DNA of 64,000 bases from Roseitranquillus sp963709765 (GTDB lineage Bacteria; Pseudomonadota; Alphaproteobacteria; Rhodobacterales; Rhodobacteraceae), in NCBI GenBank assembly GCA_963709765.1, contig CAVPXL010000006.1, forward strand, positions 62,001 to 126,000. Reading direction: 5' to 3'. Shown here in pieces: positions 43,825 through 53,453 of the stretch. Position 1 is the first letter of the stretch. Each line of letters starts with the position of its first letter. The translations under genes were made by a program, and so were the position numbers. Below the pieces are notes generated by a model. It saw only the letters and a program-made list of their open reading frames with translations, was not told where the DNA came from and made no database searches.

Positions 43825-44523
43825 TTACACGCTATCGTTCAGTGCGTACCCGGCACCCCTTACAGTCTTGATCAGGTCTGCGTCTCCACTTGAACCCAGC
43901 GCCTTGCGCAAGCGCGCAACATGCACATCTACGGTCCGAGTATCGACATAGATGTCGCGCCCCCACACGCGGTCCAGAAGCTGTTCTCGGCTGAGCACCC
44001 TTCCGGGTTTCTCCATCAGCGTCGCCAGCAGCCGGAACTCGGTTGGTCCGAGCTTCACGGGTCGGCCTTCCCGCGTAACCTCCTGCCGGTCAGGATCAAG
44101 CAACACACCCGCACATTCGAGGCGTTGCCCGGCCTTTGCGGGACTGACCCGACGCAACTGGCTGCGAACCCGGGCGATCAACTCCGCGACCGAATATGGT
44201 TTGGCAACATAGTCGTCGGCTCCGATATCGAGGCCGCGCACCCGGTCGGTCTCCTCGGTCCGCGCCGAAAGCATGATGATGGGCAACTCGTGCGTCTCGC
44301 TCCGGGCCTTCAGTTGCCGGCAAACCTCGATTCCCGACGTTCCGGGGATCATCCAGTCCAACAGGAGAACATCCGGCGCTTCCTCGGCTACCAGGACGAG
44401 GGCATCGTCACCGTCAGTGGCTTCGACGACTTCGTAGCCTTCCGCCCTGAGATTGTAGGCCAGCATCTCTCTCTGCGCCGGTTCGTCTTCGACCAGAAGT
44501 ATCTTCGGTCGCTCAAGCGCCAT
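43825..44523 (-). CDS. phoB: Phosphate regulon response regulator PhoB
   Basis: 232 aa: receiver domain with acidic pocket (VEDEPAQRE), phosphoacceptor Asp in LLLDWMIPGTSG, Thr/Ser in MLSARTEETD and Lys in AKPYS; then an OmpR-type winged helix (GPTEFRLLATLMEKPGRVLSREQLL, and VDVHVARLRKAL for the recognition and wing region). It is the last gene of the Pho cluster, sharing one base with the phoU stop. It should bind the Pho box at 50064-50092. Confidence 0.95.
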   Translation of the reverse strand: MALERPKILLVEDEPAQREMLAYNLRAEGYEVVEATDGDDALVLVAEEAPDVLLLDWMIPGTSGIEVCRQLKARSETHELPIIMLSARTEETDRVRGLDIGADDYVAKPYSVAELIARVRSQLRRVSPAKAGQRLECAGVLLDPDRQEVTREGRPVKLGPTEFRLLATLMEKPGRVLSREQLLDRVWGRDIYVDTRTVDVHVARLRKALGSSGDADLIKTVRGAGYALNDSV

Positions 44524-45242
44524 CAGGTTGCGCTCCGCTCCTGACCGACGAACGATGTGACGTCCTCTTTCGGGCGACTTTCGTCGGGCATCACACCGTT
44601 GACCAGGTAAATGACCTGTTCGGCGACCGACGTGACATGATCCCCCATCCGCTCCACGTTCTTGGCGATGAAATGCAAGTGCATGCAGGCGGTGATGTTG
44701 CGCGGATCCTCCATCATGAAGGTGAGGAACTCGCGAAACAGCGCATTGTACATCTGATCGATCTCTGCATCGCGCTGACGCACCTGCTCGGCCAGCTCGG
44801 CATCGCGCTGCACATAGGCGTTCAGCGCGTCCTTCAGCATAAGCTCCACCTCGCGGGCCATACGGCGGAGCGATTTCGCGGAACTGCCGACCGGAGGCAG
44901 CTGGACGAGCACACTCGTCCGCTTTGCCATATTCTTGGCATAGTCACCGCAGCGCTCAAGGTTAGCGCTGATCTTGATGACCGTCAGGACGGTTCGCAGG
45001 TCGGAAGCCGTCGGCGCGCGCATCGCGATCACGCGCGCGGCCTGTCGGTTGATTTCTTCCTCCAGTTCATCGACCCGCTTGTCCGCGGCACGGACCTGCT
45101 GCGCCAGTTCCTCGTCTCGTTCCTCGAGCGATTTCGCCCCGTCGAGAATTGCCAATTCCACCAGTCCGCCCATCTTCATGATCAGCGTCTGGATGTCCTG
45201 CAGGTCCCGGTCGAAAGCCGAGGCGATGTGATGTTCGGGCAT
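44523..45242 (-). CDS. phoU: Phosphate-signalling complex protein PhoU
   Basis: 239 aa with two PhoU three-helix repeats, each carrying an E(D)xxxD-type metal-binding pattern (for example DKRVDELEEEINRQAARVIAMRAP and ERCGDYAKNMAKR; ERMGDHVTSVAEQVIYLV). PhoU couples the PstSCAB transporter to the PhoR kinase and suppresses it when phosphate is plentiful. Located directly between pstB and phoB. Confidence 0.95.
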   Translation of the reverse strand: MPEHHIASAFDRDLQDIQTLIMKMGGLVELAILDGAKSLEERDEELAQQVRAADKRVDELEEEINRQAARVIAMRAPTASDLRTVLTVIKISANLERCGDYAKNMAKRTSVLVQLPPVGSSAKSLRRMAREVELMLKDALNAYVQRDAELAEQVRQRDAEIDQMYNALFREFLTFMMEDPRNITACMHLHFIAKNVERMGDHVTSVAEQVIYLVNGVMPDESRPKEDVTSFVGQERSAT

Positions 45243-45251
45243 GATCCTACC

Positions 45252-46049
45252 TTAGCCTATCCGACCGGTAATGTAGCTTTCCGTCCGGCTATCTCGTGGA
45301 TTCGTGAAAATCTGACCGGTTTCCCCGTACTCCACGAGAGTTCCCAGGTGGAAGAACGCTGTCATGTGGCTCACCCGTGCCGCCTGCTGCATCGAATGGG
45401 TGACGATCACGACCGAGTAATTCTGCTTGAGGTCATCGATCAGCTCCTCGACCTGCGCCGTGGCGATCGGGTCAAGTGCGGAGCAAGGCTCGTCCATCAA
45501 CAGAACCTCGGGCTCCGTCGCGATGGCGCGAGCGATGCAGAGGCGCTGTTGTTGGCCTCCGGACAAGCCCGTGCCGGGCGCGCGCAGCCGGTCCTTTGCT
45601 TCGTCCCAGAGCGCGGCGCGTCGCAACGAACGTTCGACGATTTCGTTCAAATCCGTTCGGTTGCTCGCCATTCCGTGGATCCGCGGGCCGTAGGCGACAT
45701 TGTCGTAGATCGACTTGGGAAACGGATTAGGCTTCTGGAAGACCATCCCGACCTTTGCCCGAAGCTGAACCGGATCGACCCGCCTGTCGTAGATGTCCTC
45801 GCCATCGAGGCGGATCTCGCCTTCCATACGAGCGCCCGGAATCGTGTCGTTCATCCGGTTGAAGCAACGCAGGAAGGTCGATTTCCCACATCCAGACGGG
45901 CCTATGAAGGCTGTGACTGTCTTGTCGGCGATGTCCACATCAACCGATTTGATCGCATGGGTCTGATCGTAGAAGACGTTCACGTCGCGGGCCGAAATCT
46001 TCACGTCGGAAACCATTGGATTTCCGTTGGCGAGATGCATGTCTCTCAT
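45252..46049 (-). CDS. pstB: Phosphate ABC transporter ATP-binding protein PstB
   Basis: 265-aa ATPase. Walker A GPSGCGKST, Q-loop VFQKPNPFPKSIYDNV, signature LSGGQQQRLCIARAIA, Walker B LLMDEPCSALDP and H-loop VTHSMQQAARVS are intact. The start chosen is the ATG at 46047-46049 (MRDMHLANGNPMV), behind GGAGGG; the shorter start MVSDVK is also possible. It is the only pst transport gene without any frame problem. Confidence 0.95.
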   Translation of the reverse strand: MRDMHLANGNPMVSDVKISARDVNVFYDQTHAIKSVDVDIADKTVTAFIGPSGCGKSTFLRCFNRMNDTIPGARMEGEIRLDGEDIYDRRVDPVQLRAKVGMVFQKPNPFPKSIYDNVAYGPRIHGMASNRTDLNEIVERSLRRAALWDEAKDRLRAPGTGLSGGQQQRLCIARAIATEPEVLLMDEPCSALDPIATAQVEELIDDLKQNYSVVIVTHSMQQAARVSHMTAFFHLGTLVEYGETGQIFTNPRDSRTESYITGRIG

Positions 46050-46062
46050 TTGGCCGCCCTCC

Positions 46063-47417
46063 TCACCAGCGGCGTTCCAGGCGTCGGCGCAAGAAGACCG
46101 CTGCTCCATTCATGATCACGAGGAAGACGAGCAGGACGATGATCGCCCCGGAGGCTCGCTCCACGAAAGCTGGGTCGGCTCGCTGTGTCCAGTTGTAGAT
46201 CTGCACCGGGAGCGCCGACGCGGGGTCGAACAAGCCATCCGGCGGCGCGCCAGGGTATTCTCGCACGAACGCGACCATCCCGATCAGCAGGAGTGGTGCA
46301 GTTTCGCCCAACGCCTGCGCCAGCCCAAGGATCGTGCCGGTCAGGATGCCGGGCGCCGCCAAGGGCAAGACGTGGTGGAAGACGGTCTGCATGGGCGATG
46401 CGCCGACCCCAAGAGCCGCGTTGCGGATCGACGGGGGCACCGCCTTCAACGCGGCCCGTGTCGAGATGATGATGGTTGGCAGCGTCATCAATGTCAGGAC
46501 AAGTCCGCCCACCACCGGCGCTGATTGTGGCAGGCCCGCAAAATTGATGAAGATCGCGAGACCAAGGATTCCGAAGACGATCGAAGGCACGGCAGCCAAA
46601 TTCGAGATGTTGACCTCGATGGTGTCGGTGAAGCGGTTCCGGGATGCAAATTCCTCCAGGTAGATCGACGCGGCGACACCGATCGGAAGCGCGAGGACGA
46701 GCACGACGATCATCATGTAGGCCGATCCAAGAATGGCCACGCCCAATCCCGCCGCTTCAGGACGCTGATCCGATGCATCGGGCGCCGTGATGAAGTCCCA
46801 GTTGAAATTCTTGACCAGAAGCCCCTGGCTCTGAAGCACATCCACCAGGCGAAGTTGCGCAGGTGTAACGTTCCCGTCTAGGGCGGCGGACTCCATGCTG
46901 ACCCTGCCCTTCAGATATCCGTCGATACGGCCGTTGACGAGCACTTCGCGGACAACTGTCTGCCCGACAAGGTCCGGGTTCGCGAGAACGTCGGCGCGGA
47001 GCTGAGCAACGGCCTCCTTGGATATCATGCCTTTGACATCCGCAATTTCGAGACCTTCGACCTGGCGTTGCGGATCCGTCGCGATCAGCGTCGCAAGTGC
47101 CTGGTCGAGAGCGGGCCATAGCCGGAAGTCGAAACCCGCGCCATTTCGTCCCGGTTGCGATTGCCTGCGGGATCCACTGTTTCGGCAGGCAAGTCGACAG
47201 GCAGGGTCAGGTAGGTCTGCTCGAACGCGCTGATGCCGCGGCCCACAACGGAAACTACCAGAAAGACAAGCGCTGCGATCCCGACACTTACGGCGATCTT
47301 GCCATATAGCCGAAACCGGGCTTCGGCTGCGTTTCGCCGTTTCATTCGCCTGTCGGGGGCCATCAGCGATCCACCGCGGCGTGACATGGAATCGTCGCGA
47401 GGCGCGGCGTCGGTCAT
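46063..47417 (-). pseudogene. pstA: Phosphate ABC transporter permease PstA (one frameshift)
   Basis: An N-terminal piece (from ATG 47417, MTDAAPRDDSMSRRGG, with helix IAVSVGIAALVFLVVSVVG) and a long C-terminal piece join if one base is restored in a T-run (AAA at 47132-47134 on the plus strand), giving VFDFRLWPALDQALAT. The rest holds the permease core (LAVAIPS-like VSNLAAVPSIVFGILGLAIFI and EAA loop LGVGASPMQTVFHHVLPLAAPGI) and five or six helices. A homopolymer deletion in an otherwise perfect gene is most likely sequencing error. Corrected length about 451 aa, with the long periplasmic N-terminal loop typical of alphaproteobacterial PstA. Confidence 0.85.
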
Positions 47418-48868
47418 TCGTACTGCTCCCGATAACGACGCACGATCCAGAGCGCGAAGACGTTCAATCCCAACGTTATCAGGAACAGCGTGAACCCAAG
47501 CGCGAAGGCGACCAGAGTTTCGGGACTGGCAAAGTCGGTATCCCCTGTCAGCTGGCTGACGATCTTGACGGTCACGGTTGTCATCGCCTCGAAGGGGTTG
47601 AGACTGAGCCGGGCTGCCGCCCCTGCCCCCAGCACGACAATCATGGTCTCGCCGATTGCGCGGCTTGCGGCGAGAAGGATCGCGCCGACGATGCCAGGCA
47701 GCGCCGCAGGCAGCACGACCTTGCCGATGGTCTTGGACTGGGTGGCGCCCACACCGAGAGAGCCGTCGCGCATGGCTTGCGGAACCGCGGTGATCACATC
47801 ATCGCTCAGCGACGATACGAACGGGATGAGCATGATCCCCATCACCAAACCGGCGGTCATGACCGATGAACTGGACGAGCTGAGCGACAGCGGTTCCGCG
47901 AAATAGTCCCGCAAGAGTGGTCCCACAACGATGAGCGCGAAGATGCCGTAAACGATCGTGGGGATTCCGGCGAGGATTTCCAGCAGCGGTTTAGCGATGG
48001 CGCGGTTGCGCGGGCTGGCATATTCGCCCGGATATGTCGCCGCCATCAGGCCGACCGGCACTGCCACGCAGAGCGCAACAAACGAACCTAGAGGGTTCCC
48101 CACAGCAGCGGAACAATACCCAGTTCGAGCCGCCGCGGAAATTCGGGACCAGTTCAGCCCGAACAGAAAATCCTGCCAAGGATATTCATCGAAAAAGCTG
48201 ATCGTCTCGAACAACATCGAGAGCACGATCCCGATCGTTGTGAAAATGGCAATCGACGCCGCAGCGATCAGAATGGCGGTCACCATTCGCTCGACCGCGT
48301 TGCGGGCGCGGAAGTTCCGCCCGCTCGCGATAGAGGCCCAGGCGAAATCAACGCCCGCGACGATCAACACCAGGACGAGCCGAAAGCGCTCTGCCGTACT
48401 CGCGGCATCGCGGTAGACCGCCGCGGCCGTGAGCACGCCTGCCACCGTGTCCGGACGAGGAATTCCTAGCTCCTCGAGGCGGGTGTCACCTTCTGTTTCG
48501 CCCGCCAGCAGCGCGTCAGCCTCGCGCTCCGTGAGAAGGCCGCGTTCGATGGCGGTGTCCACATCTTCCACGACCTGCAGTATTTCTATCTGAACCAGGC
48601 TTTTCGTTCCTGCGTCAGCGCCCGCTGTATCAGGCATCGCGTCATCGACGCGCGTGTTCACGTAGACTGGTTGAAGGACCGACATGACAATCAGAAGAAC
48701 AAGCGAAGGTAGCGTCACCGCGAGCGCCGCGTGAAACCCGTGATAGACGGGTCGCGAGTGAAGCCTCTGGGTCTTTCCCGCCACCGCGGCGACGGCACGA
48801 TGTTGGGCCAGGAAGTAGCCGCAAAGTGCAAGAGCGGCGATGATGGCGAGCAACCAGGGCGTATTCAT
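47414..48868 (-). CDS. pstC: Phosphate ABC transporter permease PstC
   Basis: 484 aa, about eight membrane segments, EAA loop GVGATQSKTIGKVVLPAALPGIVGAI, and the motif KPLLEILAGIPTIVYGIFAL. The region between FLFGLNWS and SFVALCV (about 48080-48145) reads RISAAARTGYCSAAVG in frame, whereas the next frame reads PNFRGGSNWVLF, the expected family sequence. So two compensating indels garble about 20 residues without stopping translation. The stop overlaps the pstA start by four bases. A hairpin separates it from pstS. Confidence 0.88.
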   Translation of the reverse strand: MNTPWLLAIIAALALCGYFLAQHRAVAAVAGKTQRLHSRPVYHGFHAALAVTLPSLVLLIVMSVLQPVYVNTRVDDAMPDTAGADAGTKSLVQIEILQVVEDVDTAIERGLLTEREADALLAGETEGDTRLEELGIPRPDTVAGVLTAAAVYRDAASTAERFRLVLVLIVAGVDFAWASIASGRNFRARNAVERMVTAILIAAASIAIFTTIGIVLSMLFETISFFDEYPWQDFLFGLNWSRISAAARTGYCSAAVGNPLGSFVALCVAVPVGLMAATYPGEYASPRNRAIAKPLLEILAGIPTIVYGIFALIVVGPLLRDYFAEPLSLSSSSSSVMTAGLVMGIMLIPFVSSLSDDVITAVPQAMRDGSLGVGATQSKTIGKVVLPAALPGIVGAILLAASRAIGETMIVVLGAGAAARLSLNPFEAMTTVTVKIVSQLTGDTDFASPETLVAFALGFTLFLITLGLNVFALWIVRRYREQYE

Positions 48869-48911
48869 GAGATATCCGGTGTCGTCTGCCAGGTTGGGTG
48901 AGGTGGTGCTC

Positions 48912-48938
48912 GCGGAGGCAACAACGCGCTGCCTCCGC
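48912..48938 (-). terminator. Intercistronic hairpin between pstS and pstC
   Basis: GCGGAGGCA and TGCCTCCGC arms (48912-48920, 48930-48938) nine bases after the pstS stop. No T-run. Likely protects the pstS message or attenuates, giving more binding protein than permease. Confidence 0.55.
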
Positions 48939-48946
48939 GATGCCTG

Positions 48947-49985
48947 TCAGGATGGCATGTCCATGACGGTTTCGGCCTCGATCTGCTGCTGTGTTTCTTC
49001 CAGTGCCGGATCGGGGACAAGCCCATAGGAGGCAAGCGGGCCGTTCGGTCCGGCCACTTCGTTCATGACAAAGAACTGCCATACTCCTTCAGCCCGGGGA
49101 TGACGTTGAGATGCGCTTTCTTGACGTAGAAGAAAAGCGGCCGCGAGACGGGATAGTCCCCCGACGAGATGGTTTCGGTGGAAGGCTCGACCCGCCCATT
49201 GGCGCGACCTTGAGGCGGCTCATGTTGTTTTCATAGAAAGAAAGGCCGAAGACGCCAATCCCCGTCGGGTCGTTTTCGAGCCGGTTCAGCGTTTCAGTAT
49301 AGTCGCCGTCGATGTCGATCGCGCGGTTGTCGTCGCGGATTTCCATGCAGGTCGCCTCGGCCTCATCCTCGTCGCCGCCGTTGATGGCGAGGATCTCGTC
49401 GATGGCGCCGCTGTCCCTGCAGCCCTGAAGGATCACCTTCTCCTCGAATACTTCCCGCGTGCCGTGCTTGGTGCCGGGAATGAAGGCAAGGATCTCCTGT
49501 TCAGGCAGCGTCTCCCATTGACGTCGTGCCAGTTCTGGTTGGGATTGTCTGTCATCTGGCCGTCCAGCGGCAGCTGCTTCGCCAGGCCCGATACCAGTCT
49601 GGGCGCGAATTCATAGGCGGGCTCGTCGATGCCGTTCGCGAAAACGATCCCGTCATAGCCAAAGCGCACCTCAATAATCTCGGCGAACCCGTTCTCGGCG
49701 CAGACCCAGTTCGCTCTCCCGGATTGGGCGGCTGGAATTGGCGATGTCGATCGTGGTCTCGCCGACGCCTTCGCAGAACCGCTTAAGGCCCGCCGACGAG
49801 CCGCCGGATTCGATGACCGGAGTCGGATAATCGAAGTTCTCGCCGAAGGCCTCGGCCACCATCGCGGCGTAGGGCAGGACCGTCGACGAGCCGGCTACCT
49901 GAATCTGCTCGCGCCCCTGCCCCACGGCAGATGTCGCGACCATCGTGCAAATCGCGGCCGATGCCGCGAACTTCGTCGGTGTCAT
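48947..49985 (-). pseudogene. pstS: Phosphate-binding protein PstS (several frameshifts)
   Basis: Start MTPTKFAASAAICTMVATSAVG (signal peptide; ATG at 49983-49985) runs into QIQVAGSSTVLPYAAMVAEAFG and VIESGGSSAGLKRFCEGVGETTIDIANSSRPI, the phosphate-binding loops. Further pieces in other frames read FGYDGIVFANGIDEP, LILQGCRDSGAIDEILAI, GIGVFGLSFYENNMSRL, and FVMNEVAGPNGPLASYGLVPDP near the end. At least four indels are needed (about 49690, 49525, 49435, 49200 and 49095). All fragments are collinear and well conserved, which favours poor sequence over decay. Confidence 0.82.
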
Positions 49986-50028
49986 CTCAGTTGCTTCCTT
50001 TCCTGCCGGGCCACTCGGTGCGGCCCTC

Positions 50029-50054
50029 GCAGGCGGAGTCTGCGCTCCGCCTGC
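50029..50054 (-). promoter_or_regulatory. Hairpin in pstS leader
   Basis: GCAGGCGGAG (50029-50038) and CTCCGCCTGC (50045-50054), a perfect 10-base stem with a 6-base loop between the Pho box and the pstS start. It may be a terminator for phoR or a leader stem. Confidence 0.5.
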
Positions 50055-50063
50055 TTGGCTTTT

Positions 50064-50092
50064 GCGACAGGTTTGTAACAGGCACGTGACAA
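50064..50092 (-). promoter_or_regulatory. Triple Pho box upstream of pstS
   Basis: On the minus strand three 7-base PhoB half-sites, TTGTCAC, CTGTTAC and CTGTCGC, begin exactly 11 bases apart (separated by GTGC and AAAC), 79 bases before pstS. This is the tandem 11-bp architecture bound by PhoB. It lies just after the phoR stop, so pstSCAB-phoUB can be induced independently of phoR. Confidence 0.75.
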
Positions 50093-50112
50093 CATCCGGG
50101 CCCGACCTGAGG

Positions 50113-51164
50113 TCAATGGCAATCGGCCTCCAACGGCAGGAGCACCGTGAAGATACTGCCGACGCCGGGTTCGGAGACAATCCGCAACCGGCCGCGATGC
50201 CGGCTCACGATGTGCTTGACGATCGCCAGGCCGAGGCCGGTTCCGCCAAGCTCGCGCGACCGGTGAGGATCCACACGAGAGAACCGTTCGGTAAGCCGGG
50301 GGATGTGGACCGGATCGATGCCCTGTCCCCTGTCAGCGATGTCGATGCGGATCGCTGGGCCGCGAAGGGTAGGTTCGCGCGCGACATGGCTTTGCGTCAG
50401 ACGTACGATCCGCCGATCGACCATATTTCAGGGCGTTCTCCACCAGGTTCGAGAGGACCTGCGCCAATTGGTCGCGATCCCGGAAACTGCCGGAGCCGCG
50501 TCATCGACGATCACCTCGACAGCCACGTCGACCCCGTCGGCCAGTGGTTTGAGCGTTTGCGCCGTTTCCCGCACCAGGGCAGCGGTATCGACGGTGCCGG
50601 TCGGGCGCACGCGCTCGTTCTGCTCGACCCGGCTCAGCCAGAGGAGGTCGTCGACGAGCCGGTTCATGCGACGGCTTCCTGCGCCATTATCCCGAGGAAG
50701 CGCTCACGCGCCACGGGATCTTCGGCGGCCGCTCCGCGCAGGGTTTCCACGAAACCGAGCAACGACGTCAGCGGTGTTCTCAGTTCGTGGCTGACGTTCG
50801 CGACGAAATCACGGCGCACCTGCTCGGCTCCGGTCTCAGCCGTGAGATCCTCGAAACTGATCAAGGCTCCATAACGCGCGTTGCCAAGCTTGACGGATGC
50901 AACAGTTGCCCGCCAATGGGTGTCGCTCCCCGCCCCCGTGCTGACAAAGGGCGCCGTGACCCGGTTTTCCCGGCCGGCCAGAACGGCCTCGACCTGATCA
51001 AGCACGGAAGGTTGACGCAGGATCGTGATATAGTGCCGGCCGAACGCCCCCGTTCCGAAGAGTTGTGCGGCGGCGGAGTTGATCGCCTCGATACGTTCGT
51101 CCGAACCGATCAGAACGTGAGGGATTGGTGATCCAGCCAGGAGTTCGGTCGTCACGGCCTCCAT
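50113..51164 (-). pseudogene. phoR: Phosphate-regulon sensor kinase PhoR (several frameshifts)
   Basis: Three overlapping pieces. The first (ATG 51164) holds a PAS domain (IPHVLIGSDERIEAINSAA, then ALISFEDLT) and the H box FVANVSHELRTPLTSLLGFVETL; the second holds NRLVDDLLWLSRVEQNE; the third holds the ATPase motifs IADRGQGIDPVHIPRLTERF and ELGGTGLGLAIVKHI. Shifts fall near 50667, 50455 and 50425. No N-terminal membrane helix is visible, so this PhoR would be cytoplasmic or lacks its first exon-like part through an error upstream. It is the first gene of the Pho cluster. Confidence 0.82.
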
Positions 51165-51335
51165 GACTTCCTTTTTTCACGGTGAGCGGAAATATGGATA
51201 TGAAAATCAATGCTTGGCTGCATCATGCACTCCCCATTTTTGGCGTGTTGAGCAGGAATCTGCTTGCCGTAGCCTCGCAGCTGAGATTGAAAATTGACCA
51301 CCGGCAAGGCGCCTGCGCCAATCGATCGGGGAGGA

Positions 51336-51755
51336 ATGGAATGCCAAATTCGCGTGGCCCTGGTGGGTAGTGTTTCCAGAGCATGGATCCGCAGCACGGA
51401 TGCTGTCGCGACTGAGGACCGACGTCATTCTCTGCTGATCGTAGGGACAGGTGCAGGCTTGGAGTGCCGGGTTCTTGCCTTTCCTGATGGCAGCGGCGTT
51501 CTGTGCGTGAATATCGAGGATGTGACGCCGGATCTTCTGGGACGCATACGGCCACGCGTGATAATGACGTCTCTCGTTTCGGACAGCTTCGACTGCATCG
51601 ACATCGCCGCGCGGCTCGATGCGGCCGGCTATGACGGATGTCTTCAGGTCCTCACCGGACGCATCCCGCGCCCGCAGATTGTCCTGAACGAGATTCAGAC
51701 GCAATTTCCGGATCTTTCCGTCGAAATCGGTCAACCAACCCCTTTCGCAAGCTAG
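51336..51755 (+). CDS. Conserved hypothetical, receiver-like domain remnant
   Basis: 139 aa from the ATG at 51336 (GGGGAGGA immediately before it; a later GTG is possible). The middle and end (RVIMTSLVSDSFDCIDIAARLDAAGYDGCLQVLTGRIPRPQIVLNEI) look like the last half of a response-regulator fold without a recognisable phosphoacceptor. Its short uncharged beginning contains no signal peptide. It is divergent from phoR and converges with the PLP enzyme gene, whose stop overlaps its own. Function unknown. Confidence 0.5.
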   Translation: MECQIRVALVGSVSRAWIRSTDAVATEDRRHSLLIVGTGAGLECRVLAFPDGSGVLCVNIEDVTPDLLGRIRPRVIMTSLVSDSFDCIDIAARLDAAGYDGCLQVLTGRIPRPQIVLNEIQTQFPDLSVEIGQPTPFAS

Positions 51756-52924
51756 GCATCGCGCGCCGCAGCTAGCGCAGTCTCGAACTCTCTCTTCAGG
51801 AGGACGATGTCCTCGCACCCCACGGAGATGCGGAAAAACCCTTCGTCAATTCCCAGATCCTGCCGGGCCTCGGGCGTCAGTGCGCGGTGCGATGACGTCG
51901 CAGGGTGGCTGAGCGTCGTGCCGACGTCGCCAAGTGTGGGGGCAAAGGCCATGTCGGGCACGGCGCGGACAAGCGCGTTGGCGGCGCTTCGCCCCCCCTT
52001 TATCGAGAAACTCACCATGTGCGAGCCGCGCCCGCCGAGCAGCTCGACCGCGCGTGCGGCATCCGGGTGGTCGGGTCGCGTGGGATAGAGCACCTGACGT
52101 ATTCCCGGCAATCCGTTCAGATGCTCGGCCAAGTCACGCGCATTCTGTTCGGCACGGTCGTAGCGCATCTCGAATGTGAACAGGCCCCGTTCGGCAAGCC
52201 AGCAGTCGAATGGGCTTGGGGTCAAACCGGTTGTCACGGCGAAGGTGCGGAGTCGCTGCCGCAGCGCGGGATCCTTGGCTGTGACATATCCAAGCGTCGC
52301 ATCGGAATGCCCGGCCAGCATCTTGGTCACAGAGTGGATGACGATGTCCGCGCCGTGATCGAACGGCCGCACGGCTCGGGGTGTGGTAAAGGTATTGTCT
52401 ACCGCCAACAGGATCCCGCGTTCACGCGCTAGCGCGCAATTCCGTTCAGATCGGCAATGCGGAGGGTCGGATTGGAAACCGTCTCGATCAGTATGAGGCG
52501 CGTCTCGTCACGGAAAGCCAGGGCAATGGCTGACGCGTTTGTGGGATCTGCAAGTGTTGAAGATATCCCCAGGCGCGGGAGTTCCTCGTTCATCATGCGC
52601 AAGGATCGGCCATAAAGCTGATTTCCGCCAACGACATGGTCTCCGCTCTTAGAAGCCCATCAACACCGCAGATACTGCCGCCATCCCCGATGACACGATC
52701 AGCCCGTCCTCGGCGGTTTCGAGCGCATCGATCTTTTGCGCCAGAATGTCGGCGTTGGGATGTCCTTCGCGCGCATAGGTGTAGCCGTGCTCCCGGCCCT
52801 CGTATTGAGCATCGAGCTGGTCTGGGCTTTCGGACGCATAGACCACGGACGGCATCAGCGGCGTGACCACGGGGCGACTGACACTGGTCGGAAAGGGTGT
52901 GCGGCGAATGGGGGTATCGTTCAT
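51752..52924 (-). pseudogene. Cys/Met-metabolism PLP enzyme (transsulfuration family; two frameshifts)
   Basis: N-terminal part MNDTPIRRTPFPTSVSRPV to GLIVSSGMAAVSAVLMGF (from ATG 52924), a middle part in another frame (GDHVVGGNQLYGRS, LILIETVSNPTLRIADLNGIA) and a C-terminal part with the PLP lysine in HSVTKMLAGHSDATLG, then SHPATSSHRALTPEARQDLGI. Shifts at about 52650 and 52432 cancel in length, so the corrected protein is 390 aa. The family covers cystathionine gamma-synthase, gamma-lyase and O-acylhomoserine sulfhydrylase; which of these cannot be fixed from sequence by eye. Confidence 0.75.
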
Positions 52925-53453
52925 TGCAGGGCCGTCAATTCCGTCGGAAACCACCGCATGTTCTCGCGGTAATGCGCGGCTGATGCGAGCAGCTTCTCCC
53001 GCATGTCCTCGCCGAGTTGTCGCACCACCTTGCCGGGCGCGCCCAGTTCGCCAGCGAGAAATCCGGTATCTCCTTGCCTTCCGTCACCAGCGCGCCCGCA
53101 CCGATGGGGCTGAAGCGCCCGATCCGCGCATGGTTGAGAACCGTGGCGCCCATGCCGATCAGGCTCCCCTCGCCTATTGTGCAGCCATGGAGCATCGCCT
53201 TGTGTCCGATCGTGCAATTCTCGCCGATGGTGAGGGGCGCCCCCATGTCAGTATGAAATACGCAGTTCTCCTGCACGTTCGACCCCGCGCCGATGGTGAT
53301 CGATTCGTTGTCGCCCCTCAGCGTCGAGCCGAACCAGATCGATGAGCCACTCTGCAGGATCACGTTCCCGACGACGTTCGCGTCGGGGGCGACCCAAAAG
53401 TCACAGTCATCGGGCAAGGCGGGCCGACAAGCGCCCAGAGCGTACAAGGTCAT
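52921..53453 (-). pseudogene. Gamma-carbonic anhydrase-like hexapeptide protein (one frameshift)
   Basis: Left-handed beta-helix repeats are plain (VVGNVILQSGSSIWFGSTLRG, SNVQENCVFHTDMGAPLTIG, CTIGHKAMLHGCTIG); the zinc-ligand histidines lie in CVFHTD and IGHKAMLHGC. A one-base loss near 53045 separates DFSLA from the true tail VVRQLGEDMREKLLASAAHYRENM. Corrected length about 177 aa. The gene starts by overlapping the gmk stop (ATGA) and its end overlaps the PLP enzyme start by four bases, so gmk, this gene and the PLP enzyme form a chain. Confidence 0.8.
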
